From Nitrospira sp. (GTDB lineage: Bacteria; Nitrospirota; Nitrospiria; Nitrospirales; Nitrospiraceae): a DNA stretch of 64,000 bases. Positions 9,486 to 18,703 of the stretch are shown piece after piece. Within the stretch, counting starts at the first letter, position 1. Every line of letters begins with the position of its first letter. Where the stretch lies: the NCBI GenBank assembly GCA_024998625.1, contig JACOEL010000019.1, positions 37,156 through 101,155 of the forward strand, in the 5' to 3' direction. The notes beneath the pieces are model-generated. The model was not told the origin of the DNA, made no database searches, and worked only from the letters and a program-made list of their open reading frames with translations. A program made the position numbers and the translations under genes.

Positions 9486-10507
9486 TCGTTCTCGCCTTCA
9501 TCGTCTGCCGTATTTTCATCGACAGATTCGTCTTCGCCCTGGTCCTTCTTAGCCCTGGATTTTTTGTTCTCAGGCTTCCATTCGACGTTCGTGACGGAGG
9601 GGGCGGCAAACAGAGGCTTGCACGTCGTGATCAGCCTCTTACATTCATTAAGAAGAGCCTTCTCGTCGGCAATCACAAACTCCTTTGGCCGTGTGACTGT
9701 CAAATCACCATCCACTTCTAGGTCACATGCCGTGCGCAAACGCAGCCCAGTGGAGAGAAAACGGCGGACCTTAAAAAGCGAAAGGGCGATCAGAAGATTG
9801 GTCGCATCAGCGCTCAGACCGTGGCCGCGGAGCAACGCTAGGTCAAGGTTGAAGTATGCCTTGATCTCCTTGGCAACAAATTCAGTGCGATGAAAAGGAA
9901 CGTTTCCTTCTCCCCCTTTCAGGTCCGGTTGGACAATATTATTTTTCACACCTCCGCTCTCAGCAACTAGGACATCGCGTGCTTCAACAAACCCAGAGAG
10001 GGCTCTTGTCACGCGCAGACGTCCTCCGATTTCCTCCAAAAAGCAGCCATGAATAAGGCTGTTCGGATCGTACTTAAACAGACTCGAATGAAACCTTTGC
10101 CAATCAACGCGACCATCTTTTTCGTACCTGATTTCATTCGCAAATCTGTCATGAAAATTTCTCGCATACTCTGAGTTGATGCGATGCGCTTCCAACAGCG
10201 AGTTACTCAGTTGTCCATTGTTAGCGGCAATAATCTTGAGATATGGGAGTCCCTGCAGGTCTGAGATGAGGTCTTGCACGGCAGTCTCCCAACAAGCCAG
10301 CTCCATCCGGTTGGCGACGGACTGGACGGATTCGACCAAAAGCATCTCAGTCCCATCTGGAAGTGTGTAGCGCGCTGGGCCGAGATCGGCAAAGCCTGTC
10401 GGCTGGAAACGATGCCCCTGAATGGGCTTGAGCCTTGCTTCCATGAGCAAGCGCGGAGCATCTTGAAGCGTTTCATAGTCGATCTTCCATTCTGTCGCCA
10501 TCACCAT
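9482..10507 (-). CDS. csb1: Csb1, type I-G Cas7 backbone subunit
   Basis: A 341-residue protein of the GSU0053 (Csb1) family, the Cas7-like RAMP that coats the crRNA spacer in type I-G Cascade. The family's conserved N-terminus is visible: GHRFQPTGFADLG, then TEMLLVESVQSVANRMELACW. A charged Lys/Glu-rich tail ends the protein. AAGGAGG lies just before the ATG at 10507; a second ATG two codons on is possible. It lies 16 bases after csx17 and overlaps csb2 by four bases. Confidence 0.93.
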   Translation of the reverse strand: MVMATEWKIDYETLQDAPRLLMEARLKPIQGHRFQPTGFADLGPARYTLPDGTEMLLVESVQSVANRMELACWETAVQDLISDLQGLPYLKIIAANNGQLSNSLLEAHRINSEYARNFHDRFANEIRYEKDGRVDWQRFHSSLFKYDPNSLIHGCFLEEIGGRLRVTRALSGFVEARDVLVAESGGVKNNIVQPDLKGGEGNVPFHRTEFVAKEIKAYFNLDLALLRGHGLSADATNLLIALSLFKVRRFLSTGLRLRTACDLEVDGDLTVTRPKEFVIADEKALLNECKRLITTCKPLFAAPSVTNVEWKPENKKSRAKKDQGEDESVDENTADDEGENE

Positions 10508-10523
10508 GTCCCTCCTTCAACAG

Positions 10524-13034
10524 TCATTCGTACACTGGTATTAATCTCTTCACCTTGGTCTCATCACCATAAACGATGAGCCGAACCAATTGATTCACGG
10601 CCTCGTCAGTAATCGGGATGAGGAGCGCCGCTGCCAGCCGCCGCAAGTCCAGCCCAGCAATACCCATACGATCCAATTCTCGCCAATCATCGTCACGAAC
10701 ACGATGACCACGAATCGGCTTCGGCATCGGGGCGAGGCCAGAAGCACGGAGACGTCGTATGGCAATGATGCACGCTTCGCCTAGCCGTCCCGCGCGAAGC
10801 AAAGGCAGGATGGATGATTCGGGGCGGATGATAACCCCTCCTGTTTCGTTGCGTCGCAGTAAACGAGCGAACAGGGTCCCATCAGTCTGTTGCTCCACGA
10901 AAAGCGGTCGAGGCAGAAAGAGCAGTTTCAATAATGCGTAGGCCCGCACCACTAACGCGTCATCTGTTCTTTGACGAACTTGGTTCCGATGGCCTCGGTC
11001 CTCCATCAACATCAGTCCCCACAGCAAATCGCTGATACGTTGGTGATCGAGTTCGCCGGCGAGGAAAGCCTCAACTATGTCCAACGATACCGCGAGGCGG
11101 GAAGTTAGAGGGAGTTGCGTACACCCAGATCTTTGACCATCCATCATCCGCCGTTGGAGAACATCAGCCAGATTGATTGCTAAGTCGCCGGCGTTCCAGA
11201 CGACAGCACGGTCCCTTTCGGCCCAAGCGCGGCAGCGCTTCTTCCAATCTACGGATTCGAGGTTAGCCCGGAACGGGCCGATTTTCACTTCTGGGTCATG
11301 AATGGAAACCAGTGCACACGCAGCGGCGAACTCTGCCGAACCGTCATCGGCTGCGCGCATCCATTCTGAAGATAATTGCGAGATCGGATTTACAGACTTT
11401 CTTTTAAACTGTCCTTGCGTAACGGCAAGCTCCCGCTCAGCCTGTCCAAGAGCGATGATAATTTCTTGAAAGAGTCGAGGCCCGCCGTACTTGCAGAACT
11501 CAAAAATAGCCGAGTCAATGCCGTTGAGCGTCAAAAGAATACGCTTCGGAGCTTCCTCCTTGTCACGACCCCGAGCACACTTCCACCGAAAATCACCCAT
11601 CCAGCGGTCAATCTGACGAAGAAGATGGACTTCAGAGCGTCCGATAACCTCGAACCGCCCTAGTGGGGCCGCAAAAAAGGCCTTACCACTACGTTTCAGG
11701 AATCCAACTCGATTGAATCTCACGATCCCGCGATCGACACCAAGCTCAGCCACGGCACGGGCAAAATCCGTTCCGTCTCGCGCAGCCCTGCCCGACACTT
11801 GTGCTCGTCCTTCGCCAAAGAGCTGGCGAAGCTCGCCGGTGCTGGTCGGACGTGCCCAGAGGGGAAGCCACACTTCGCCGCGAGACTCGGCTTCATCTTT
11901 GGTTGCCGCTGAATCGAACCCTGAAGCCACGGAATGAACCGTGAAGGGAAATGAAGCGCGAGAATTGCTGACATCGCCAAAGCGTCGAACAACAGCCCCA
12001 GCCAGCAATAGAGCCCCTTCCATCATTAAGACGAAATCCCATATATTGTCCGTCGAATCACCCTCCATGCCTTGCGTCGCATTTGGCCCACCTGCACGGC
12101 CTGGCGCGAACTGGCCCACACTGCCCTTATCAAATGTGGCCGGAGTTGCAAACAAGGACTGTTTCAACAAAACAACTGACTTGTTATCTATTGCATTTTT
12201 CTTATGAAGACCTAGCGCGACGATTCTCTGCATGAAGTTTTGCGTGAAATCAAGCCGCCCATCATTCCCTCCTGTGCCAAGTAAAGGCGCAAAACCTTGT
12301 CCGTCTTGCCGTAACACCATCGCCGCATCCATCCAGGTGACAACTTCATTGGGCAGCTCTCGCCGATATCGTCGAATAAGGCGTACCTTGTCTTCGTCCT
12401 TCGGTTTATCCCCAACGTTTTCTTCTTTGATGATCTTATGGACAATCTGGATCGTCTTCGCGTAAAGATCGACCCGTAGCGTTCGACTCTTGCCCAATTC
12501 CTCAACTGCCTTCTTATTATCTTTCTTAAAGAAACCAGAGCCTCCTGCCCAGGGCGCCACAATGGGCGTTGGCTTGTATTCTTCTAGGAAGAATTTCGTT
12601 AATGCATTGCGCTTGGCTTCTTCACTGGCTGCCCCTTCGAATAGCTTTGGTGCCCGCAGCCAGAACACGTCGTTCCTCCACCAACCTCTGGCATCTTTGT
12701 CCTTCTGTTCGCTGAGCAACCGTAGGATGCCCAGTGCCTTGAGATAGGCCATCAACGGCTCCGGTGTACAGCCTTTCAGCTCCATGTCATGAGCGGCATC
12801 GCCATTTCCATACTCAGCTTGAGGTTCTTTTACACTCACACCTTGCAGAGGTTCGCCGTACTCACCTGACGGTGCTGCACCTAACACTTGCGCTATGTCC
12901 TGCATTTCCTCGATGGCGAGCAGGATTTTTTCCAATGGCAATTGTGCCCAGCGACGAAGCTGTTCGCGGCGCGAGCCCTCGAAGCTGGTCACGCGCCAGT
13001 CGAATTCTGGGGTGTGTGGTTTATTTTCCTCCAT
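10524..13034 (-). CDS. csx17: Csx17, type I-G large subunit (Cas8g)
   Basis: An 836-residue protein matching Csx17, the Cas8-like large subunit of type I-G effectors, which recognises the PAM and recruits Cas3. The family landmark ELKGCTPEPLMAYLKALGIL is present near residue 86, and a GTGGNDGRLDFTQNFMQR segment also fits. The start overlaps the end of the nucleotidyltransferase gene by 14 bases, so the two are co-translated. Length and position (between cas3 and csb1) are normal for the subtype apart from that extra gene. Confidence 0.92.
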   Translation of the reverse strand: MEENKPHTPEFDWRVTSFEGSRREQLRRWAQLPLEKILLAIEEMQDIAQVLGAAPSGEYGEPLQGVSVKEPQAEYGNGDAAHDMELKGCTPEPLMAYLKALGILRLLSEQKDKDARGWWRNDVFWLRAPKLFEGAASEEAKRNALTKFFLEEYKPTPIVAPWAGGSGFFKKDNKKAVEELGKSRTLRVDLYAKTIQIVHKIIKEENVGDKPKDEDKVRLIRRYRRELPNEVVTWMDAAMVLRQDGQGFAPLLGTGGNDGRLDFTQNFMQRIVALGLHKKNAIDNKSVVLLKQSLFATPATFDKGSVGQFAPGRAGGPNATQGMEGDSTDNIWDFVLMMEGALLLAGAVVRRFGDVSNSRASFPFTVHSVASGFDSAATKDEAESRGEVWLPLWARPTSTGELRQLFGEGRAQVSGRAARDGTDFARAVAELGVDRGIVRFNRVGFLKRSGKAFFAAPLGRFEVIGRSEVHLLRQIDRWMGDFRWKCARGRDKEEAPKRILLTLNGIDSAIFEFCKYGGPRLFQEIIIALGQAERELAVTQGQFKRKSVNPISQLSSEWMRAADDGSAEFAAACALVSIHDPEVKIGPFRANLESVDWKKRCRAWAERDRAVVWNAGDLAINLADVLQRRMMDGQRSGCTQLPLTSRLAVSLDIVEAFLAGELDHQRISDLLWGLMLMEDRGHRNQVRQRTDDALVVRAYALLKLLFLPRPLFVEQQTDGTLFARLLRRNETGGVIIRPESSILPLLRAGRLGEACIIAIRRLRASGLAPMPKPIRGHRVRDDDWRELDRMGIAGLDLRRLAAALLIPITDEAVNQLVRLIVYGDETKVKRLIPVYE

Positions 13035-13530
13035 CGTCTTCCAACCTCATACGCAAGTGTTCGATATCGATCCTGTCCTGCTCCCGTCCTGCCACTTCTT
13101 TCATCTTAATCAGCGTGGGAATGCTGACGAACCGAACATCGATGGCCCCATACAGCGGCTTAATCAATGCGTTGGCATACTCCTCCTCAAACGGAAACGG
13201 CTCATGTACGAATATGTCAATCGATGTTTCTCGGTGTTGATCGCTCCAGAGCTGCAATACCTGCATGTTCTTGTCGCGTATCCACCCTTCACGCGTGACT
13301 GGATCGGCAAACTGTTCGGCCGTAACCGGCGCCAGCGGTTTATAGCCAAGTGTCCCCAGCGCGGTAAAAACCCGTTTGACATTGTCCGGTACCAACTGAA
13401 TGACAAAGTCGGCATCCTTGGTAAAGCGCAGAAAACCATGGGCGTTCACCGCGAGTCCTCCGGCAATCAGATAACGTACACCGGCCTCGTTGAGTGCACG
13501 GACAATGGCTTCGAAGCTGGCTAGCTTCAC
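13021..13530 (-). CDS. AbiEii-like nucleotidyltransferase embedded in the CRISPR operon
   Basis: A 169-residue minimal nucleotidyltransferase. The fold signature is clear: IAGGLAVNAHGF at 22-33, then TKDADFVI with metal ligands D39 and D41, and a third Asp at D105 (TSIDIFVHE). The tail REQDRIDIEHLR is also typical. Relatives include toxins that modify tRNA or nucleotides, usually paired with an antitoxin; none is visible here. The start is GTG and overlaps the cas3 TGA stop (GTGA), and the 3' end overlaps csx17. Such tight packing implies that cas3, this gene and csx17 are translated together. A role in CRISPR immunity or as an operon-guarding toxin is inference only. Confidence 0.85.
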   Translation of the reverse strand: MKLASFEAIVRALNEAGVRYLIAGGLAVNAHGFLRFTKDADFVIQLVPDNVKRVFTALGTLGYKPLAPVTAEQFADPVTREGWIRDKNMQVLQLWSDQHRETSIDIFVHEPFPFEEEYANALIKPLYGAIDVRFVSIPTLIKMKEVAGREQDRIDIEHLRMRLEDDGGK

Positions 13531-16115
13531 GATGCTACCTCCCGTTTTCCGTGCGGAGATACTGGGTCATGCTGTTTCGCCACTGCTCTCTGTTCCGCAT
13601 CTCGACTGGCCCTCATATCCGCTGCCCGAAGGATGGCTTCAAGATAGGCCAGCCGGAAGGGGCCAAGCGTGTCACGTAAACCGATCATGCGCTCAGCCCA
13701 TGAAGGTAACCCGTGGAACGGCTCCTCCTCGCACAACCCCAACTCCATCGGCTCCAGTGAGAGCCTAACAGCTGGCGCAATTACCTCAATACCATTTCCA
13801 CCTAGGTTTGCAGCAGGAAGCTCATCATCGTCCCATATTCCTCTAGCAAAACGGCGATTGCTATCTGGACGCTTTTCATTTGGTAGCGAACGGATAGACA
13901 GGCGCACCTTCCCATGATGTGAGGCGACGAGATAGGCAACAATGTCACGTAGTTCGCTGGGAATCTTGTCATTCCGTGGATCGAGGACTGACAGCGCAGA
14001 GGCAAGTTCATGGCGAAAGTGCCGACGGTCGTACTTCTTCCATTGTCCTGGCGCCTTTGCCCAAAATTTTTCAGGATCTGGTGAACCATCGGGCAATGCC
14101 TTTCTGAAGACTTCATGCGCCTTTCCTCTATCATGCCAACGCGCCGCAAGACGAAGTGGTTTTCCTTCGTTCAGTTGTTCGGCTAGCGCGTCCAAGATGT
14201 CTTCCACTTCCTGGCAAAGTTCATCCGTATGCTTTGCAATGGTTTGCCAGACACCGATGTGAGAGAGCGGGTCATTGTCCGTGGCATCTTGGGCATCGCC
14301 GCTTGCCTCTACCAGCGACGGAATCGGAACAACTATGGTATTGCTATCCGGATGCCAACCCCTTTCCGTCGAATATCCTCTGGCCTTGGCCTGAATCAGA
14401 AAGACGTGTCCTGGTGCGACTTTTCCTGCATCGACCTTTTCCCATTTTTTATCAAGGAAGTTCCATCGCCAAACCTGACCCATGTGTTTTCTTACGAAGT
14501 CTTGGAATTCTTCGATCGGGACGGGACACAATTCATCACGCCGAGGTGCAGGCTCAGGTTCTTTATCGTCCAACTCATTAGGCGTCTTGTCATAGTCCCG
14601 CCAAAAGACGCGCACATCACTTTTCTCGACATCGCGAATGAAACGATCGATGTCAATGTCGTTTCCCGCAAGATCCGGCGTGGTGTCAAAGAGATCGATC
14701 AGATCCTTGCGGCGTATCACATGCGTGTGTTCAAAGCGTAACGGCAATGATTGATCGCGTAGAGTTCTCAACCCCACGTCAGACAGTTCTTTCTCGGACA
14801 GTTTTTCTAACTGTTCGGCTGCGGTCTTCAGATCCATCAGGTCATAGGGGGCAACCACCTTTTCTGCGCCCGAACCCTTCGTCGGCATGGTAATCCAGTG
14901 GACCGCGGCACGATCGTTTTCTGCCCCACGTCTATTACATCTGCCGAATCGCTGGACCAGCGATGCCCATGGGGCCAACTCCGTAAACAAAGTCGTCGCA
15001 CTGACATCCACGCCGGCCTCAATCACCTGCGTGCTGACGACGATCGTTCCCGGCTCGTCGGACTTGATCTCCGCAAGTGCTTTGTCCACCTGCTTCTTGC
15101 GGTCTCCTGGCCTGAAACGCGAGTGCAGCAGTACGATACGGGGACTGGATTCTTTGCCAGCATCCTTGTACAAATCTTCGAGCTTTCCAACCAACGCGCA
15201 GGCCCGCTTCACCGTATTGACGATGACGATCGTCCGCGTACCGGGTTTATGTATGTGGGCCTTGTGAATCTCCTGGGCGAGTCCTGACTCATCGCCCATG
15301 ACTGCCTTTGTCTTCACCAGCGGCTTCCTGGCCCGCCAACGATCTTCCAAAGCTTGGCGAGCCTTCTGATTCTGCCCGGAATTGTTCATCTCTTGCTCAA
15401 AATCGAATGCTATCTGCTGCGCCTCATCGAGAAACGGCACAAAGTCCACGGTCTTGAGCCACTCTCTTCGCAGCGTCGCGGACATCCATACACTTCGACA
15501 ACCATGGCCGTTCTTGGCTCTATCCGAATCCTTGTCTGGGAGCAAACGCCGGAACGCTTCAAGCTGTGTAGTGGTTGCCAGTCCCGTCCCCATCAACTGA
15601 ATCTCGTCAAACACCCATAGGCAATCCGTGTTGAGCAACCCAAATTTAACCGGCCAGCGGGACCGAGTAGCGGCATAGCCACGATTGAGCGCGCGTGAGA
15701 GCAACATATCCTGAGTCCCAATAATGATCTGATCGCACTCGGGATAAATGTCCCAATCTTCTTCGTCTTCTCCACCCATGAGAATATGGATATTAAGCGG
15801 ATGTGTCATTTCTTTGGGATAGTGTTTCTCCAGTTCGGCGATCCATTTATTTGCTTCACTGGCTGTCTGTTCAACTAACACTCGCATGGGCAAGCAGTAC
15901 ACCAACCGCCTAGGGGTTGCCTTCCTAACTTTCACTTCACCAAACCGCCTCCTCCACAGCCACCCCAGCACTGCCATCGCGGTCTTCCCCATCCCCGTCG
16001 GCACATCCACAAGCTCAGGTAGCTCCGGTTCACAGGCGAAGCGAATCTGGAATGGGTAGGGTTCATTCCCCGTGGCGCGTGCGAACCAGTTTGCAAACTG
16101 ATGGATTTCACTCAT
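13527..16115 (-). CDS. cas3: Cas3 helicase-nuclease, type I-G arrangement with C-terminal HD domain
   Basis: An 862-residue protein that unwinds and degrades target DNA after Cascade binding. The SF2 helicase comes first: Walker A VPTGMGKTAMAV (K44), DEIQ box at 170-173, motif III MSATLRREW and motif VI FGRCNRRG. The HD nuclease is C-terminal (ARWHDRGKAHEVF, RHELASAL, YLVASHHGKVRLS), the reverse of most Cas3 proteins and characteristic of type I-U/I-G. An AAGGA sequence precedes the ATG. The stop overlaps the GTG of the nucleotidyltransferase. It is the first recognised cas gene of the operon; two small same-strand genes lie 43 bases upstream. Confidence 0.95.
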   Translation of the reverse strand: MSEIHQFANWFARATGNEPYPFQIRFACEPELPELVDVPTGMGKTAMAVLGWLWRRRFGEVKVRKATPRRLVYCLPMRVLVEQTASEANKWIAELEKHYPKEMTHPLNIHILMGGEDEEDWDIYPECDQIIIGTQDMLLSRALNRGYAATRSRWPVKFGLLNTDCLWVFDEIQLMGTGLATTTQLEAFRRLLPDKDSDRAKNGHGCRSVWMSATLRREWLKTVDFVPFLDEAQQIAFDFEQEMNNSGQNQKARQALEDRWRARKPLVKTKAVMGDESGLAQEIHKAHIHKPGTRTIVIVNTVKRACALVGKLEDLYKDAGKESSPRIVLLHSRFRPGDRKKQVDKALAEIKSDEPGTIVVSTQVIEAGVDVSATTLFTELAPWASLVQRFGRCNRRGAENDRAAVHWITMPTKGSGAEKVVAPYDLMDLKTAAEQLEKLSEKELSDVGLRTLRDQSLPLRFEHTHVIRRKDLIDLFDTTPDLAGNDIDIDRFIRDVEKSDVRVFWRDYDKTPNELDDKEPEPAPRRDELCPVPIEEFQDFVRKHMGQVWRWNFLDKKWEKVDAGKVAPGHVFLIQAKARGYSTERGWHPDSNTIVVPIPSLVEASGDAQDATDNDPLSHIGVWQTIAKHTDELCQEVEDILDALAEQLNEGKPLRLAARWHDRGKAHEVFRKALPDGSPDPEKFWAKAPGQWKKYDRRHFRHELASALSVLDPRNDKIPSELRDIVAYLVASHHGKVRLSIRSLPNEKRPDSNRRFARGIWDDDELPAANLGGNGIEVIAPAVRLSLEPMELGLCEEEPFHGLPSWAERMIGLRDTLGPFRLAYLEAILRAADMRASRDAEQRAVAKQHDPVSPHGKREVAS

Positions 16116-16158
16116 TCGACTGTTCCTTTCAGTCAGGTCACTCGCCCTTAGTGCTCCT

Positions 16159-16392
16159 TCACACCGCCTCCCGCTTCTTCAAAAACGTGGCATCATCCAT
16201 CGCAGGCATACGCCTGAGTATGCAGACGATCCTGGGTTTCTGGCTAAGTGCTGCATCAGGCAACTCGGTGCGCTTCCGTGTCTTTGTTTCCTCCGCCGCA
16301 ACCAATGGCCTAAGCGGCTGCACGGTCGCCAGCATGGCCATCGCCACGATTGTCTTGCCGAGACTTCTCCGGTTGAGTTCTCGTGATGACAT
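16159..16392 (-). CDS. Small exported protein with a twin-arginine-like leader, function unknown
   Basis: A 77-residue basic protein. I chose the ATG at 16392 because a perfect AAAGGAGG lies 9 bases before it; a longer frame has no such site. The N-terminus has RR followed by a hydrophobic stretch (GKTIVAMAMLATV) and a possible signal cleavage near LVAAEET, so it may be exported, perhaps by Tat. The mature part is Lys/Arg rich and has no motif I know. It lies 66 bases after a zinc-finger-like gene and 43 bases before cas3, all on one strand. Confidence 0.6.
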   Translation of the reverse strand: MSSRELNRRSLGKTIVAMAMLATVQPLRPLVAAEETKTRKRTELPDAALSQKPRIVCILRRMPAMDDATFLKKREAV

Positions 16393-16458
16393 GAACGTGC
16401 GCCTCCTTTCAGTTGCCAACTCTGCCCGCACTCGCCGTTACTGCCCTGACTTCGACTC

Positions 16459-16728
16459 TTATCCATATGGCGGATCTGCCCTGCCAACGACATAGTGCGA
16501 ACCATCAGGATCGACCTGCCGTTCTGGCCGCAGTACCAGTACGGCGATGCAATGGTCAGCTTCGCGATGCCGGATGAATTCTTCTTCCGTCAAAGCCAGG
16601 TGCACATCTCGATCGCACTCGGGGCAGTGTCGAACTCCTTCCTCTGCGGTCGGCTGGAGACGGTCCCACCGTCGAGGGCACTTAAACGAAAACCGGCAAC
16701 TGATCCGAGCTTCTTCATTCCAACTCAT
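16459..16728 (-). CDS. Small Cys-rich, zinc-ribbon-like protein
   Basis: An 89-residue protein. The start at 16728 is supported by GGGAG before the ATG. It has CRFSFKCPRRWDRL and then VRHCPECDRDVHL, two cysteine pairs that could hold zinc. The CPxxWDxLxPT...VRxCxxC pattern is one I have seen in uncharacterised bacterial proteins. No enzyme motif is visible. It shares strand with the exported peptide and cas3, so co-transcription is possible. Confidence 0.6.
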   Translation of the reverse strand: MSWNEEARISCRFSFKCPRRWDRLQPTAEEGVRHCPECDRDVHLALTEEEFIRHREADHCIAVLVLRPERQVDPDGSHYVVGRADPPYG

Positions 16729-17210
16729 CGTGTTCTCCCAACGCCGCCGCACTGTAGCAAGGATAGGGATAGTCGTCATCGGAGAATATCGACAAAACGA
16801 ACTAGGTCTATACCTAGGGCCTGCCTGCTCATCCCACCTGAACCGCGCACCCTGCACCGTGTTCCGTCGGGTTCGGGCCTCGTTCGAAATTATGCATGAA
16901 TGCTCCTGACTCGCACCGTGACCCGAACAACGCGTCACGACCTTCCCCCTCGACTATCCGCCATACCCCATCAGCTCTTCATCGTGGCACCCCGACCCTA
17001 CCACTGCGGTGTGACATCCGGGGTCACAGTTTGGGGTGATGTTGGTTTTTTTCTCACGACAGGATGTTCCCCTCCCGCCGCGCGTTCAAATACCAGCATT
17101 TACCCCCCCCCACTCCGTTGACAGATTTCTTCGTAACGATTACCGTACCGCCATCTTTTTGATCATCGAACGTTTTATACTCACCCATCTCGCCCGCCAA
17201 GGAGGTACGT
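16729..17210. other. Intergenic region between the CRISPR-side genes and the caspase gene
   Basis: 482 bases without a convincing gene; short frames here lack ribosome sites and family resemblance. It should hold divergent promoters. Two small inverted repeats are present: CTAGGT/ACCTAG at 16802-16817, and TGTGACATCCGGGGTCACA at 17010-17028, followed by a T-run. A run of nine C lies near 17104. TATACT at 17176-17181 could be a -10 box for the caspase gene, but I find no matching -35. Confidence 0.5.
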
Positions 17211-18122
17211 ATGGCAAAGACCACGTCGTCATCCAGCAGCACACCGAAGGGCCTCTCCCTGCACATCGGCCTGAACGCCGTGAGCCCTGCCGCATACGGT
17301 GGTTGGAGCGGCGAACTCGCGGCCTGTGAATTCGATGCCAAGGACATGGCGGCGATCGCCAAATCACGCGGCATGAAATCCACCGTGCTGCTGACCAAGC
17401 AGGGCACGCGGGCGAAGATGCTGGCCGCGATGCGCAAGGCCGCGAAGCAGTTGAAGAAGGGCGATCTCTTTTTTCTGACCTATTCGGGTCACGGCGGCCA
17501 GGTGCCCGACGTCACGGGCGAGGAAGCGGACAAGAAGGACGAAACCTGGTGTCTGTACGACGGCCAATTGATCGACGACGAGTTGTATTTCGAATTGAGT
17601 CGTTTTGCGAGCGGCGTACGGATTCTGGTGCTCTCAGACAGTTGCCATAGCGGCACCGTCACCCGAGCCACGCCCCCGCAATTCGACGGGACCCGGCCAG
17701 CCGGGCGCTCGAAGATGATGCCGTTCTCCGTCGGCCTTCGCACCTATCGCGAGCACCAGACGTTTTACGACAAGCTACAACAGGACGTGGCCAAGGCCGC
17801 CGGCAAGGCCGCGGCGGCGGACCCGGACAGCATGCTTGCGCAACTGGCCGTCAGCCCGCGGCTGACCGCCATCGCCAAGCAGTTCAAGCCGTCCGTGATC
17901 CTGATCTCCGGCTGCCAGGACAACCAGACCTCTCTGGACGGCGAACAGAACGGGGCGTTCACCGAACAGTTGCTGAAGGTCTGGAACCACGGGAACTACA
18001 ACGGGAACTACGCCAAGTTCCACGCCGCGATCAAAGCGGGATTGCCGGCCAGCCAGACGCCGAATCTGTTCACTCTCGGGGCAGCCGCGCGTTTTGTGCG
18101 CCAGCGACCCTTCAACGTCTAA
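17211..18122 (+). CDS. Caspase-family cysteine protease (orthocaspase, peptidase C14)
   Basis: A 303-residue protein with the caspase-hemoglobinase fold. The catalytic dyad is visible: H94 in YSGHGGQ and C145 in LSDSCHSGT. These proteases cut after basic residues in prokaryotic relatives and are linked to stress responses and cell death. There is no signal peptide or membrane segment, so it should be cytoplasmic; it is a bare protease domain without obvious adaptor or repeat domains. The start has an ideal AAGGAGG site. Downstream, 41 bases away, is a small exported protein on the same strand, which may be a partner. The substrate is unknown. Confidence 0.9.
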   Translation: MAKTTSSSSSTPKGLSLHIGLNAVSPAAYGGWSGELAACEFDAKDMAAIAKSRGMKSTVLLTKQGTRAKMLAAMRKAAKQLKKGDLFFLTYSGHGGQVPDVTGEEADKKDETWCLYDGQLIDDELYFELSRFASGVRILVLSDSCHSGTVTRATPPQFDGTRPAGRSKMMPFSVGLRTYREHQTFYDKLQQDVAKAAGKAAAADPDSMLAQLAVSPRLTAIAKQFKPSVILISGCQDNQTSLDGEQNGAFTEQLLKVWNHGNYNGNYAKFHAAIKAGLPASQTPNLFTLGAAARFVRQRPFNV

Positions 18123-18163
18123 CGACAACGACCGCCGTGCCCCATTATCCGGAGGATAGGGAC

Positions 18164-18682
18164 ATGAACAGCAAGCGTCTTGTCGGCATGGCAGTGATGG
18201 TCATGGGGCTGGTCTTGTCCGACGCCATTGAAGCGGCGGACCTGACGGGCGCATGGAAAGGGCTGCTCAGCAGCGCCGACGGCAGTCAGGCTGAAGTGCA
18301 GATCGATTTCAGCCCGCAGGGCTTTCCCCTCTATTCATACACCAACAATAAGGGGCTGACGCGACAGGTGGAGTTGTCGCAGGTCGGTCAAACCGTGGAA
18401 TACGTCCCGCCGGGAGGCGGCGTGCAACGGATGGTCGTGGAGCGCGTCGAGCAGGGGCCAGGGCGATTGTCGGTCGGGATCGTCGGTTCCTTCGAGCGGG
18501 CAAGCCAGGGCTATCTGGATCAGCGACAGGAAGCGGCGCTGTTCGAGTATGCCCTCGTCCCCGGCGGCCTGAAGATGCGGGTGACCACCAGTTCGACCTC
18601 TCACTTCGGCGACAAGGACTTGCTGGTCGGAGGCGATCCGGACGCCGTTGTCGCGGAGGGGGTCCTACAGAAGCTGCGTTGA
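18164..18682 (+). CDS. Exported protein of unknown function
   Basis: A 172-residue protein. The ATG at 18164 follows GGAGGA with good spacing; an earlier in-frame ATG at 18137 lacks one. Residues 1-25 form a signal peptide (VGMAVMVMGLVLS...IEAA) and the mature part begins near DLTGAWKG. The rest looks beta-rich, with regular alternating hydrophobics, and ends DAVVAEGVLQKLR. No family is recognised. It follows the caspase gene by 41 bases and could share its transcript. Confidence 0.7.
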   Translation: MNSKRLVGMAVMVMGLVLSDAIEAADLTGAWKGLLSSADGSQAEVQIDFSPQGFPLYSYTNNKGLTRQVELSQVGQTVEYVPPGGGVQRMVVERVEQGPGRLSVGIVGSFERASQGYLDQRQEAALFEYALVPGGLKMRVTTSSTSHFGDKDLLVGGDPDAVVAEGVLQKLR

Positions 18683-18703
18683 CGCGGCGCGCACGAAACC
18701 GGA

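Noticed and set aside
17010..17028. TGTGACATCCGGGGTCACA as a CRP-like site
   Set aside because: The half-sites are 9 bases apart, not 6, and nothing else supports it; noted only as an inverted repeat.
1..17210. CRISPR array within the window
   Set aside because: I read the intergenic stretches around the cas genes and saw no evenly spaced repeats; an array may lie left of position 1.
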